From Paenibacillus ginsengarvi (GTDB taxonomy: Bacteria > Bacillota > Bacilli > Paenibacillales > NBRC-103111): a DNA stretch of 64,000 nucleotides. The stretch spans positions 62,001 to 126,000 of the forward strand of contig NZ_RBAH01000024.1 in the NCBI RefSeq assembly GCF_003626695.1, given 5' to 3'. Position numbers and translations under genes: made by a program. Shown here one piece after another: positions 45,589 to 54,341 of the stretch; the first letter of the stretch is position 1, and every line of letters starts with the position of its first letter. The notes beneath the pieces were generated by a model, which saw only the letters and a list, made by a program, of their open reading frames with translations, was not told the origin of the DNA and searched no databases.

Positions 45589-46020
45589 TTAAATTAAAAA
45601 GCCCTTTCCAGTCTCCAAATTTATTGGTAAAGATGAATGTTCGTGAGTTATAAGCCAGGAGTCATTTACTTTTCTTAAACCAAATGTGAAACGATTTGTC
45701 ATTTGACGAAGTTTTTCTCCTAATTCTATATCGTGTGCAGCAAAGGTAACGGCACTATGAACAAATGCAAGATTCAAGTTTTCTTCTACTACTAAGTCAT
45801 TGAAATCAACATGAAGTGAAACACCATCCGCCCTTAATCCGTTAAACCACTTTTCAACATTTGCCTTCCAGGGAGAGATCCCCACACTCTCCCAGTTACC
45901 CCAGCAATCATAAATATGTATTTCGGGTGCATAGGCCGATAAGAATCTTTCAACATTTTTTTCGTAAACGGAAGACTTGTAATTTTCAAGCACGTCTTGA
46001 ACTTTTAAAAAATTGTCCAT
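45589..46020 (-). CDS. SnoaL/NTF2-like domain protein
   Basis: 143 residues from ATG 46020 (AAAGGAG seven bases upstream; ATG 46023 also possible, and the frame runs to 46086). The pattern (D)VLENYKSSVYEKNVERFLSA, then YDCWGNWESVG and WLITHEHSSLPIN near the end, is that of the NTF2/ketosteroid-isomerase fold (SnoaL-like, DUF4440). Members act as small enzymes or ligand-binding modules. AT-rich, monocistronic, no informative neighbours. Confidence 0.75.
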   Translation of the reverse strand: MDNFLKVQDVLENYKSSVYEKNVERFLSAYAPEIHIYDCWGNWESVGISPWKANVEKWFNGLRADGVSLHVDFNDLVVEENLNLAFVHSAVTFAAHDIELGEKLRQMTNRFTFGLRKVNDSWLITHEHSSLPINLETGKGFLI

Positions 46021-46153
46021 CATCAAGCTCCTTTCGATATAAGTATTTATATATTTTCTGCAGCCAAACATTTTTCCCTTCTTCAACTAAACCGATGGCT
46101 TAATGGAACCACCTGATTATCATCCGCAGCGGCCCCATGACTTGTTTTAGGCG

Positions 46154-47047
46154 CTATTGTCCCCCGTTACTTGCCGGCGTGATCAGCCTTCTTCTGTAGA
46201 TGGCCAGCGCCAGACCGAGAATCGCCATTTCCGCCACGAAATGGCTGAAGCCATAGCTGACGAAAGGAAGCGGGATGCCGATCAGCGGTACGATTCCAAA
46301 CGACATAAGAAGGTTATAGGCGATCTGGAAGCCGATAGTGGCAGCAATACCGAGCATGAGCGTTTTCCCGTATTCGTCCCGTATTTGCAGCGCGGATCGG
46401 ACGAGCCATCCGGCAAAGGCGGCAAAGCTGATCGCGAGGCCGATGCCCGCCAGCCAGCCGAAGCTGTAGATCAGGTAGACGTAGATGATGTCGTTTTGGA
46501 TACCGGGGAGATATCGTGCGGGAGCGGCGAACCCGTTCCCGTACCAGCCGGCGCTTTGGATCGCTTTTTCGATTTGAATGTTTATGTAGCTGGTCCCGAG
46601 TGGATCTTGATGCGGATTCCAAAAAGCGGCCAATCGATCCTTTACCGACTGACTCTGTTGAAACCGCAAGGCAGCTATACCGGCAAAGGGCAGCAAAATC
46701 AGCAGTGCCGCTTTCGCCCAATTACGGATCATTGTACCGGTCATGGCGAACAAGGCGATCGCATACAAAACGATGCAAGGAAACCGTGACAAGCTGGCCA
46801 AAAACAGGATGGGAACGAGTACGACAACCGTTATCGTAAAAATTCGAAAAAACGGTTTTTGCTTCCTCTCCGTCAATATTCCCGCTGCTGCTGCAATCCA
46901 TAAATATGTACCGATCCAAGGCCAATCGATGGCGAAAGGGCCGATTCGGAAATACGAGGGAGAACCGTTTACGGTATTGCCTGCCAAATGGCATAACAGG
47001 ATGCCGCCCAATGCCGCTAAATAAAACGGCCACGCATAATGTCGCAA
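46154..47047 (-). CDS. FtsW/RodA/SpoVE family membrane protein, N-terminally truncated
   Basis: 297 residues from TTG 47047. The C-terminal signature LIGIPLPFVSYGFSHFVAEM is characteristic of SEDS glycosyltransferases, and GPFAIDWPWIGTYLWIAAAA matches their central part. Family members have about 370-400 residues and ten membrane helices; the first helices are missing. In the same frame upstream are KPNRLRHYAWPFY and then a stop, so the 5' part was lost or never sequenced in frame. Probably a decayed paralogue and not a working peptidoglycan polymerase. Confidence 0.7.
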   Translation of the reverse strand: MRHYAWPFYLAALGGILLCHLAGNTVNGSPSYFRIGPFAIDWPWIGTYLWIAAAAGILTERKQKPFFRIFTITVVVLVPILFLASLSRFPCIVLYAIALFAMTGTMIRNWAKAALLILLPFAGIAALRFQQSQSVKDRLAAFWNPHQDPLGTSYINIQIEKAIQSAGWYGNGFAAPARYLPGIQNDIIYVYLIYSFGWLAGIGLAISFAAFAGWLVRSALQIRDEYGKTLMLGIAATIGFQIAYNLLMSFGIVPLIGIPLPFVSYGFSHFVAEMAILGLALAIYRRRLITPASNGGQ

Positions 47048-47297
47048 TCGGTTAGGTTTGCAAAAGAAATCCCTTTAGGAGACGGCTTTTCCAAGTCATT
47101 TCATCTCCATGCAGTCGAATATTTGTGAGCGCATTCAAAAGAATCAACTTAATACCTTCCAGTTCATGCCGCATTACTGCCTGTTAGGTGAACGTAGGCT
47201 GCCGTTCATGCCGGCAGCCTAGTTCTGGTTGCTTATTGTGAACGAATTCAACGTGATTATCCACCCTGTCCAAACTGAAAAAGTGTCGGACTTGTGA
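47048..47297. other. Intergenic stretch with a nine-base-pair hairpin
   Basis: AGGCTGCCG (47196-47204) pairs with CGGCAGCCT (47212-47220) around a seven-base loop. It follows the GT2 gene pair on the minus strand but has no T tract, so it may be a weak terminator. A short frame near 47048-47100 (MTWKSRLLKG) is probably the broken start of the FtsW-like gene. Confidence 0.45.
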
Positions 47298-48017
47298 CTA
47301 TTTAACGGGTCGATTCGCCCACTTGCGGTAGCGAGTTGTCCTAGCCACAAACGTGCTTCCTTTCATCACGATGTCGTCACTCAATGTCCACGTGTGGCTC
47401 TTTTTATTTGCCCTCCGAATACCGACAAAATTATAAGGAGAGGTGGCGTACAGCCTATATCCCCTAGCCCGGCTTCTTTGTAAAAAGTTTGTATCCTCAC
47501 CGAGCGTCCGATCGGCAAAACGAACGCGGTTGTGTAGCCGCCTTTTGAACAGAAGCGTCCCTCCCGCCACATCCTTCACGTATTTATTTCTCTGAGAGGG
47601 AGTTGTGATGGCAAGCAGGCGCTTCCCTTCAAAATATTTCAAATGAGCTCCTTTCCCGACAATATCGGCACCTGTTCGGCGCAGAGCCCCTACCTGTTCC
47701 ACAAGGTAATTAGGTGCGTAGTAATCATCGTCGTCAAACTTAGCGATGATCGAATATTTCGCCTTGCCGATTCCATAATTCAGGCAGCGACCCAAAGTAA
47801 ACTTTTCCGGAGCTTTGTAGACCGATATATTGGGATAAGATGAAACCCTCCGGCGATATTCCGACAAATCCATGCTATCCTTGTTCAAGACGACGATAAG
47901 CTCCTTGAGTTTATATCGCTGCCTTCTGTAATTGTTAAGTAGCATGGCGAAGAACGACGGGCGGTTTGTACAAGTGATGACCGAGACCCCAAGAGTCCGG
48001 TTGCCATTCAGCCTCAT
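47298..48017 (-). CDS. Family 2 glycosyltransferase, copy A
   Basis: 239 residues. GT-A fold: SVITCTNRPSFFAMLLNNYR at the N-terminus, FTLGRCLNYGIGKAKYSIIA, then the metal/nucleotide-sugar motif FDDDDYYAPNYL and GEDTNFLQR. No membrane segment, so cytoplasmic. It is a close paralogue of the gene 13 bases upstream (48031), and both follow the PIG-L gene on the same strand. Likely adds sugars to a surface or spore glycan; donor and acceptor unknown. Confidence 0.87.
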   Translation of the reverse strand: MRLNGNRTLGVSVITCTNRPSFFAMLLNNYRRQRYKLKELIVVLNKDSMDLSEYRRRVSSYPNISVYKAPEKFTLGRCLNYGIGKAKYSIIAKFDDDDYYAPNYLVEQVGALRRTGADIVGKGAHLKYFEGKRLLAITTPSQRNKYVKDVAGGTLLFKRRLHNRVRFADRTLGEDTNFLQRSRARGYRLYATSPYNFVGIRRANKKSHTWTLSDDIVMKGSTFVARTTRYRKWANRPVK

Positions 48018-48030
48018 TACTAGCTCCCTC

Positions 48031-48759
48031 CTACGATCGAACGACGTATTTCATATAATGATCGCCATGCGCTATGATTCTCGTTTGCGGGTGTGCAAGA
48101 AACTGTGTATCGCTCTTTTTCCAAGTGTGGCTGTCCGGCCGCTTTCGCCGCAAGGCGCAAAAATTGTATCGGTCCCCTGCGTACAGCTTAAACCCTTTTC
48201 TTCGGCAGGCTCTACAGAACCGAACGTCCTCCCCAAGCGAGCGGTTGGAGAACTTCACTCGCTTCCATACCTTCTTCTTGTAGACCAAGGTGCCCCCGGC
48301 AAGGATAGAGACGAATCGGTTCTGTGCGTCGAACCGTTGAATGAGCAGACGCTTGCTGCTTAAGTGAATGAAATAAGCCCGTTTCCCTACGACATCAGCC
48401 CCCGATTTTTGGAAGGCTTGCATCATATCGAGCAGGTAATTAGGTGCGTAGTACTCGTCGTCATCAAGCTTGGCGATATAGGAATGTTTAGCATGAGCCG
48501 AGGCAAAGTTCAGACAAGCTCCCAATGTAAAGCGGGCAGAAAGCCGATAAACGCGGACCTGCTTGAGCTTCGCCGCCATTTGCTTGTAACGGCTAAGATC
48601 AGCCCGATCACTGTTCACGACAATGATCCATTCCTTATTACCCCATCTTTGCCTCTTGTAATTCTCGAACATAGTCCGCAAGAAGCTCGGTTTGTTCGTA
48701 CAGGTCACTACGCTAATCCCCGGTATACGGGCTTGGGTCCGTTTCAGACCGATGGGCAT
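48031..48759 (-). CDS. Family 2 glycosyltransferase, copy B
   Basis: 242 residues with the same plan as its neighbour: SVVTCTNKPSFLRTMFENYK, FTLGACLNFASAHAKHSYIA, LDDDEYYAPNYL, AGGTLVYKKK and LGEDVRFC. The aspartate cluster is intact. Tandem duplication of one gene is the simplest origin, followed by divergence. The third gene of the unit, PIG-L, lies 37 bases upstream. Confidence 0.87.
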   Translation of the reverse strand: MPIGLKRTQARIPGISVVTCTNKPSFLRTMFENYKRQRWGNKEWIIVVNSDRADLSRYKQMAAKLKQVRVYRLSARFTLGACLNFASAHAKHSYIAKLDDDEYYAPNYLLDMMQAFQKSGADVVGKRAYFIHLSSKRLLIQRFDAQNRFVSILAGGTLVYKKKVWKRVKFSNRSLGEDVRFCRACRRKGFKLYAGDRYNFCALRRKRPDSHTWKKSDTQFLAHPQTRIIAHGDHYMKYVVRS

Positions 48760-48796
48760 GCGAGGCCCTCCTTTTTATTCGCAACATAAGGGAGCA

Positions 48797-49507
48797 TTAC
48801 CCGCGTAGCCGGATCACTTGAAAAGCTTCGGCGAATTCCTCGTAAATCTGATTACCGCGGAATTTCGCTTTATGCAGGAGGCTGTCGGGATGAACCGGGT
48901 GACGCAATGACCCGATCTGGGTTTTATAGGCCTCCAACGTTTTCATTTTTAGATTCATTGCTTCTTCCGTAAGAGGAATATAGAGATTCGGCTGAAACGC
49001 AAGCTCTCCATCGGTTTCATAAACCAAGACGGTGCCGTTCCAGAAATATGGTCGCGATACTGCCATTGCGGCCTGATGAAGAGCTTCGTGGTCTTGATGT
49101 TTCGTGATGGACGGAATATACAGGATAGTTGGACGAAATTCCTCTACATGGTGTTCGAGTTTTGCGACCAGTTCCACCCGGGGGATACGGTCTAGTCTGC
49201 TGTCGTAAAGCTGTTTGCCAGTATGATCCGGGTAGAGGATATGATAATCCGTAACTCCGAGTAGGCACATGGCTTCCTTTAACTCATTAATTCGTTTCAT
49301 TCCGCTATAGGTCCCGTAGCCGTTTTCTTCCTTCCGATACCGCTTGGAGTCGCTTAAGGCGAAGGAAGCTATGACGATTCGAACCGGGCTGCCATGGCGG
49401 ATATATTTCTGAATGACGCCGGCGCAACCGAGCGTCTCATCGTCCGCGTGGGGGGCCAAGAACATTGCACGTTGCTCCGAATAGTGTAGAGCACCCAATT
49501 GAATCAC
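48797..49507 (-). CDS. PIG-L family deacetylase
   Basis: 236 residues. The zinc/catalytic motif is FLAPHADDETLGCAGVI near residue 16 (H-x-D-D-E), with the second histidine pair in ITKHQDHEALH around residue 140. The family removes N-acetyl groups from sugar derivatives such as GlcNAc conjugates (LmbE, BshB, MshB). It heads the operon with two GT2 genes and is divergent from the ATP-grasp gene. A role in tailoring an amino-sugar glycan is likely; a bacillithiol role is less likely given the neighbours. Confidence 0.9.
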   Translation of the reverse strand: MIQLGALHYSEQRAMFLAPHADDETLGCAGVIQKYIRHGSPVRIVIASFALSDSKRYRKEENGYGTYSGMKRINELKEAMCLLGVTDYHILYPDHTGKQLYDSRLDRIPRVELVAKLEHHVEEFRPTILYIPSITKHQDHEALHQAAMAVSRPYFWNGTVLVYETDGELAFQPNLYIPLTEEAMNLKMKTLEAYKTQIGSLRHPVHPDSLLHKAKFRGNQIYEEFAEAFQVIRLRG

Positions 49508-49672
49508 ACCTTCGTCATATTGTATGGATTTACCTGCCTTAACCTATGAGAAGATCGAATGCACCTCCTGTGCTTCGACCCATTCCTAGCGAAAATTGGT
49601 CGCATGTCAGGCGCTTAAACGACGCATAGAGAGTATATTGGGAAGAAAATTGAAGTTGGTGATGAAATCACA

Positions 49673-50746
49673 GTGAAACCTATCGTTCGTATTCTACTAA
49701 CCGGGGCAGGGTCTCCGGCCGCTTCCGGCGTAATTCGATCTCTCCGATCAGACCCGGTTATGGACGTTGTTATTGTAGGCATGGATTGTAACACGGAAGC
49801 CGTTGGATTTCATATGACGAACAAGCACGTCATCGGTCCCCGGGCGACGGAGGAATCATTCATACCGTTCGTCCTGAGTCTATGCGCCAAGGAGAAAATA
49901 GGGCTGATTCTTTCTCTAGTCACGGATGAATTAATCAAGCTGTCGGAGTCAGAAGATGACCTGCTGCGAATTGGGACTCGATTGTTGATTTCCTCTGCGG
50001 ATTCGCTTCGAAAAGTCATTAACAAAGGGCGTTTGTATCAGGCGCTACAAAACATGGGGATAGCCGTACCTGAATTCAGGATGGTCAACACTCCTGAAGG
50101 TCTGATCCATGCCTTGCATGAACTCGGCTACCCGGCACAGCCGGTATGTTTCAAGCCGGTCGTATCTGACGGCAGCAGAGGATTTCATATCGTAGACAAC
50201 GGAGCAGACAGGTTCCGCATGCTGTTCCAGGAGAAGCCTAGCTCCGCTCACATCAGCGAAGAAGAACTGATGCGAATTCTCCAAGGACATTCCGAAATCC
50301 CGGACACCTTAGCGATGGAATACTTGCCGCATGAGGAGTATAGCGTCGATCTTATGGTCAAGGACGGTAAGGTCGTCGTGGCGGTTCCAAGGCTGCGGGA
50401 GGCCACGGTAGGGGGGATTACGACTAAGAGCTTGATTGCGAAGGAGCAGGATATTATCGATTACGCAGTTGCTGTCGTCGAGCTTATGCAACTGAACGGC
50501 AACATCGGCGTGCAAGTTCGCCGAGACCGGCAGCGAAAGCCGAAAATCGTAGAAATTAACCCAAGAATACAAGGGACGATCGTACATTGCACAGCGGCCG
50601 GGATCAACCTTCCAGCGCTTGCGGTAAAACAAGCGCTTGGTATCCCGGCAAGCAAAGATGAGCTGGAGATCAAGTGGGGAACTCGGATGACGCGTTATTG
50701 GGAGGAGGTTTTCTACGATGTACATGGATCTTCATATGCATTCTAA
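49673..50746 (+). CDS. ATP-grasp enzyme related to carbamoyl-phosphate synthase large subunit
   Basis: 357 residues from GTG 49673. N-terminal Rossmann-like part (RILLTGAGSPAASGVIRSLR), then ATP-grasp: FKPVVSDGSRGFHIV, AMEYLPHEEYSVDLMV, and the metal-binding KIVEINPRIQGT. Such stand-alone enzymes join a carboxylate to an amine in natural products and surface polymers. The following PHP gene overlaps by 29 bases, so the two are translated together. Divergent from the PIG-L operon; the 165-base space between must hold both promoters. Confidence 0.85.
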   Translation: MKPIVRILLTGAGSPAASGVIRSLRSDPVMDVVIVGMDCNTEAVGFHMTNKHVIGPRATEESFIPFVLSLCAKEKIGLILSLVTDELIKLSESEDDLLRIGTRLLISSADSLRKVINKGRLYQALQNMGIAVPEFRMVNTPEGLIHALHELGYPAQPVCFKPVVSDGSRGFHIVDNGADRFRMLFQEKPSSAHISEEELMRILQGHSEIPDTLAMEYLPHEEYSVDLMVKDGKVVVAVPRLREATVGGITTKSLIAKEQDIIDYAVAVVELMQLNGNIGVQVRRDRQRKPKIVEINPRIQGTIVHCTAAGINLPALAVKQALGIPASKDELEIKWGTRMTRYWEEVFYDVHGSSYAF

Positions 50747-51443
50747 CTACTCGGACGGCAAGAATACACCTGAAGAAATGATAGAAGCCGCAATCGGCAT
50801 CGGCTATGAAACGATGGCCATCACAGATCATGTTTGGAGATCTAGCTCCTGGGTACCGGCATACACCGCGCATCTTCATTCGCTGAAGATGAAGTATCGA
50901 AATCAAATCCAGCTTTATTCGGGTATCGAAGCGAAAGTTGTCTCGCTGGATGGCGATATTGATGCCGATCCCTCCTTTGACGCACTGGTAGATCTCGTTC
51001 TCGGGTCCATTCATCGCATTCCGAAGCCGGACGGCTATTACTCCAGCGCGGACGTGGACCGAATGCCGCAAAGAGTGATTGTCGAGAACTGGCTCGAGGC
51101 CTTCTACCGGATGCTCGAAAATCCGCGTGTGGATATTATCGCCCATCCGCTGTCAGAGCTAAAGAAGTTCGGGGTACGGGAAGAAGAACTTCCTATGACG
51201 GAAATAACGGATCGGATTGCAGACTCTGGCAAAATTCTGGAATTGAACGTTCGTTACAATACCCCTGACCAATCCGTCATTCGGTTATCAGCGCATAAGG
51301 GAACCGCATTCCTGATCTCTTCCGACAGCCATACCGTTCAGGATTTGATCGTAAACAGTAGGCTGGTCAAGGAATTCACGGGAAAAGGGTTTCGGTTAAT
51401 CGATATCCACCGGTATGTAAGGGAGAAGAAAACCATTTCTTGA
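50718..51443 (+). CDS. PHP domain phosphoesterase
   Basis: 241 residues. PHP motifs are DLHMHSNYSDGKN at the N-terminus, MAITDHV, SGIEAKVV, GSIH, IIAHPLSELKKFG and ISSDSHTVQD at the C-terminus, which supply the usual histidines and acids for two or three metal ions. GGAGG lies nine bases before the ATG, inside the end of the ATP-grasp gene. Members include histidinol phosphatase and tyrosine phosphatases of capsule systems. Here it probably dephosphorylates a sugar or precursor made with the overlapping ATP-grasp. Confidence 0.88.
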   Translation: MYMDLHMHSNYSDGKNTPEEMIEAAIGIGYETMAITDHVWRSSSWVPAYTAHLHSLKMKYRNQIQLYSGIEAKVVSLDGDIDADPSFDALVDLVLGSIHRIPKPDGYYSSADVDRMPQRVIVENWLEAFYRMLENPRVDIIAHPLSELKKFGVREEELPMTEITDRIADSGKILELNVRYNTPDQSVIRLSAHKGTAFLISSDSHTVQDLIVNSRLVKEFTGKGFRLIDIHRYVREKKTIS

Positions 51444-51653
51444 ACATATCTCATTAAGAAGCTCTCCTGCCATCCAATCCTGTAGATCACAAATGCTGCT
51501 TCCCGGAGTAGACAAAGCACTGATGGTGATAGATTTGATATACAGGAGGATCAAACAGTTTTCTTAAAACATAGTAAGGCAGCCTTACCGAACCGGTGGA
51601 CTGCCTTCTAGTCTCAAAATGCAGATAAATGGCGCTCAGTTAGTATGGATGAT
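51444..51653. other. Intergenic stretch with a weak hairpin
   Basis: AAGGCAG (near 51580) pairs with CTGCCTT (near 51599) over a long loop, a possible weak terminator for the PHP gene. No coding signal otherwise. Confidence 0.4.
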
Positions 51654-51830
51654 TTACTCGGCAGCCATTGCAATTGGTTTTGTTTCTTGAACTATGCCAT
51701 GCGGATGATTCGGAGGGGCATAAATAGGTCCTTGACCTTCTTCAATACGCAGGAATTGATCGAGTGTTGGATGAATTTCTAATCCGATATCTTCACCAAC
51801 ATTAATACTCATTAAAGTAACTTGTTTCAT
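51654..51830 (-). pseudogene. Cupin gene remnant with internal deletion
   Basis: The 58-residue frame reads QVTLMSINVGEDIGLEIHPT then LDQFLRIEEGQGP, and jumps straight to IYAPPNHPHGIVQETKP and AMAAE. Bacterial small cupins have these two segments separated by about 40 residues holding the second metal motif (VPAGTxHN). They are joined here in frame, and the first about 20 residues of the family are missing too. So the core of the barrel has been deleted. The frame is AT-rich and open, and the deletion preserves phase. Confidence 0.7.
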
Positions 51831-52251
51831 CTCTAACCATTTCCTGCGTTTGCCGATTCAAGGTTAGCCCGTTGAGCGAGTACGTTGCGAATGATCCCCC
51901 ACTCGGTCACGCTACTTAAGCCTATGCTGCTTGATTTTGGTACGGCTTAAGGGACTTGGTCATTTCAAAAAAATTCCGTCCCAATGGCCTGTCCCATAGA
52001 ACCGGTTTGATCCCCACCATTGTGTAGATTTTAGGTATTTGTTTAAAGCTGTGAAATTCAACGCCCTACTCCCGGTCAGCATCTTCCCTTCCCTTCCCTT
52101 CCCTTCCCGTCGTGACTTAGCTTAAAAGATAGTGTGATCAACATCGTGTACTTATCGAATCATCAAAGATCAACGACTCTTCAAAGAACGGAACAGGTGC
52201 CCATTTCCTCTGGATATTCACCCGCATACCTTACAACATGGAGGGGATGAC
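51831..52251. other. Intergenic stretch with a short tandem repeat
   Basis: No gene is supported. It contains the (TTCCC)5 repeat and the ribosome site of the next gene (GGAGGGGATGAC). The rest shows scattered stops in every frame. Confidence 0.4.
52084..52108. repeat. Tandem pentamer (TTCCC) x5
   Basis: Five exact TTCCC units about 145 bases before the ATP-grasp gene at 52252. Short enough to be incidental, but such repeats can change copy number by slippage. Confidence 0.9.
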
Positions 52252-53022
52252 ATGAAGTTTCGGGTAAAATCGTATGTCTCCAGTAAATGGGATAAAACAG
52301 CGGCCCTAATTAAGGACAAAGATGTACGTTCCTACGTTCCAGAAACACATCGAATGAATAGTGAATCACTACGCAAAATGTTAAATCGATTTTCTATGGT
52401 GTATATCAAGCCCGTGTCGGGAAGCTTCGGAAAAGGTGTAATGAGAGTGGAACATATGGGGGGACAAAGTCCTCGATTTAGCTATCAGCTTGAGTTTAAG
52501 AAAAGAACATTCAACTCGTTCGATTCGCTGTACCATTCCATTTTGGAACATAAAAGAAAAGGCCCTTACCTTGTGCAACGAGGGATCAAATTGTTAACTC
52601 ATAACAAGCGCCGATTCGATGTTCGTGTCATGGTTCAGCGAAATGAGGAGGGGAAATGGGAAACGACGGGGATAATCGGACGAGTCGCACATCCTGAGAA
52701 AATTGTCACGAACTATCATAGCGGGGGAACACCCATGAAACTTCGTCCTTTGCTAAAGACTCATCTCGGTTCGCCAAAATCGGGAGAGTACGAACGGGTC
52801 TTGGCCAAGTTAGGAGTACGGGCGGCATCAGTACTCAGTAAGGAGTATCCGAGCATCCAGATGATCGGCGCTGATATTGGTATTGATTCAGACTTTAACC
52901 CCTGGATTATCGAAATAAACACGAAGCCGGATCCATACATTTTTAAACATTTGAAAGACCGGAGCGTATATCGCAAGGTGCTTCGGTACTATCGGGCGGT
53001 TCGAAAACCGCATCGGGTCTAG
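52252..53022 (+). CDS. YheC/YheD-like ATP-grasp protein
   Basis: 256 residues. The ATP-grasp pattern is MVYIKPVSGSFGKGVMRVEH, PYLVQRGIKLL, RFDVRVMVQRNEEGKWE and WIIEINTKPDPYIF, the layout of the YheC/D family (PF14398), which in Bacillus are spore-associated proteins of unknown reaction. It is shorter than full-length YheC/D (about 360-450), lacking the N-terminal domain, which is common in Paenibacillus copies. A GT4 gene follows 68 bases later. Likely in spore-surface synthesis, but the substrate is unknown. Confidence 0.85.
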   Translation: MKFRVKSYVSSKWDKTAALIKDKDVRSYVPETHRMNSESLRKMLNRFSMVYIKPVSGSFGKGVMRVEHMGGQSPRFSYQLEFKKRTFNSFDSLYHSILEHKRKGPYLVQRGIKLLTHNKRRFDVRVMVQRNEEGKWETTGIIGRVAHPEKIVTNYHSGGTPMKLRPLLKTHLGSPKSGEYERVLAKLGVRAASVLSKEYPSIQMIGADIGIDSDFNPWIIEINTKPDPYIFKHLKDRSVYRKVLRYYRAVRKPHRV

Positions 53023-53089
53023 TTTTAACAAGCAACAGGAGAAAACGTATCGTTGTCAAAAAGATCGTATAAATTGGAAGGTGGCTTCA

Positions 53090-54187
53090 TTGAAAATTGT
53101 CATAGTCGCCCCCGAAGAAATTCCCGTTCCGCCGATTCGAGGCGGTTCTGTTGAAATAACGATTATGGGGATTGCCAGAAAGCTGGTTCATCAGCATTCA
53201 GTTACCATCGTAAGTCGTTCACATCGGCGTTACCCCAAACATTCCATTCATGATGGGATTCATATTTATCGAGTTCCTTCGGGCGATTCGCTGACTTATT
53301 TGAGCCATGTTAAACGGTTTTTACAAGGGCGAAAGTTCGATATTTTGCAAATTGAAAACCGACCGAAGTTCGTAGGGCCGCTAAGAACAATGTTCCCGAA
53401 CGCAAACATTGTTTTGTTTCTTCATTCTTTAACCTTTGTCTCGCCACCGTATTCGAGTAGGACAAAAGCAGGCGAAGGTCTGAGTAAAGCGAACTTGATT
53501 ATCGTTAATAGTTCTTCGCTCCAAAATCGGATTATTCAAAAGTTCCCTAACGTAAAAGATAAAGTGAGGAAAACTTGGCTCGGCGTGGATACATCTCGAT
53601 TTACACCGGCTTATAAGAACAGTTCGAACGGTGCAACCCTTTTATTTGCAGGCAGGCTCATTCCCCGCAAAGGAGTCCCCGTATTGCTCGAGGCGGCCAA
53701 ACTTGTGCAAAAAAGGATATCCCGCCCTGTAAAAGTTATCATCGCAGGCGGATCCTCGAAAAGAGCGTATACCAAACGATTGAAGTCTCTCGCCCATAGC
53801 CTTCATGTCCAGACACGTTTTCTAGGGACCATCCCTCATCATCGGATTCACCGAATTTACAAACAAGCGGACGTGTTCGTTTGCCCTTCACAAAAACACG
53901 AAGCTTTCGGACTTGTAAACGTGGAAGCAATGGCATCCGGACTTCCTGTCGTTGCTTCCGATAATGGAGGAATACGTGAAATCATCGAAAACGGTCAAAC
54001 CGGTTTTTTAGTTAAGGATTACCATAAGGCCGAAGCTTTTGTGGATGCGATCGTCCGTATACTAACCAACAAAGAACTTCACGATAAAATGAAAATAGCT
54101 GCTCGTTCCGCTGCTGTGAAAAAATTTGGTTGGGCTGCTACAGCCAACCGATTGAACGAAATATATACATCCATAAAAGAAAAATAA
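53090..54187 (+). CDS. Family 4 glycosyltransferase, CotSA-like
   Basis: 365 residues from TTG 53090, which has GGAAGGTGG five bases upstream; GTG 53081 is also open. The N-terminal KIVIVAPEEIPVPPIRGGSV matches the glycine-rich acceptor loop of CotSA-type spore-coat transferases. The donor-binding motif is in the C-terminal half: LFAGRLIPRKGVPVLLEAAK and KHEAFGLVNVEAMASGLPVV (E-x7-E). GT-B fold with retaining mechanism. Operon with the YheC/D-like gene; terminator follows. Confidence 0.87.
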   Translation: MKIVIVAPEEIPVPPIRGGSVEITIMGIARKLVHQHSVTIVSRSHRRYPKHSIHDGIHIYRVPSGDSLTYLSHVKRFLQGRKFDILQIENRPKFVGPLRTMFPNANIVLFLHSLTFVSPPYSSRTKAGEGLSKANLIIVNSSSLQNRIIQKFPNVKDKVRKTWLGVDTSRFTPAYKNSSNGATLLFAGRLIPRKGVPVLLEAAKLVQKRISRPVKVIIAGGSSKRAYTKRLKSLAHSLHVQTRFLGTIPHHRIHRIYKQADVFVCPSQKHEAFGLVNVEAMASGLPVVASDNGGIREIIENGQTGFLVKDYHKAEAFVDAIVRILTNKELHDKMKIAARSAAVKKFGWAATANRLNEIYTSIKEK

Positions 54188-54297
54188 TTATTATTTGGAC
54201 GGTGAGTGAACACAAAATTGCGAAAACCGCATCTCGGTAGATCAACAAAGAGGGTTCTTTTTCGTTCTCAGTAACCCGGTACGCTAGTAAAATACAA

Positions 54298-54341
54298 CAG
54301 CAGCCTACTGGAATAGGCTGCTGATTTTGATTTTTTTATTT
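54298..54341 (+). terminator. Terminator of the YheC/D-GT4 operon
   Basis: Perfect ten-base stem CAGCAGCCTA / TAGGCTGCTG, six-base loop, then ATTTTGATTTTTTT. Confidence 0.85.
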
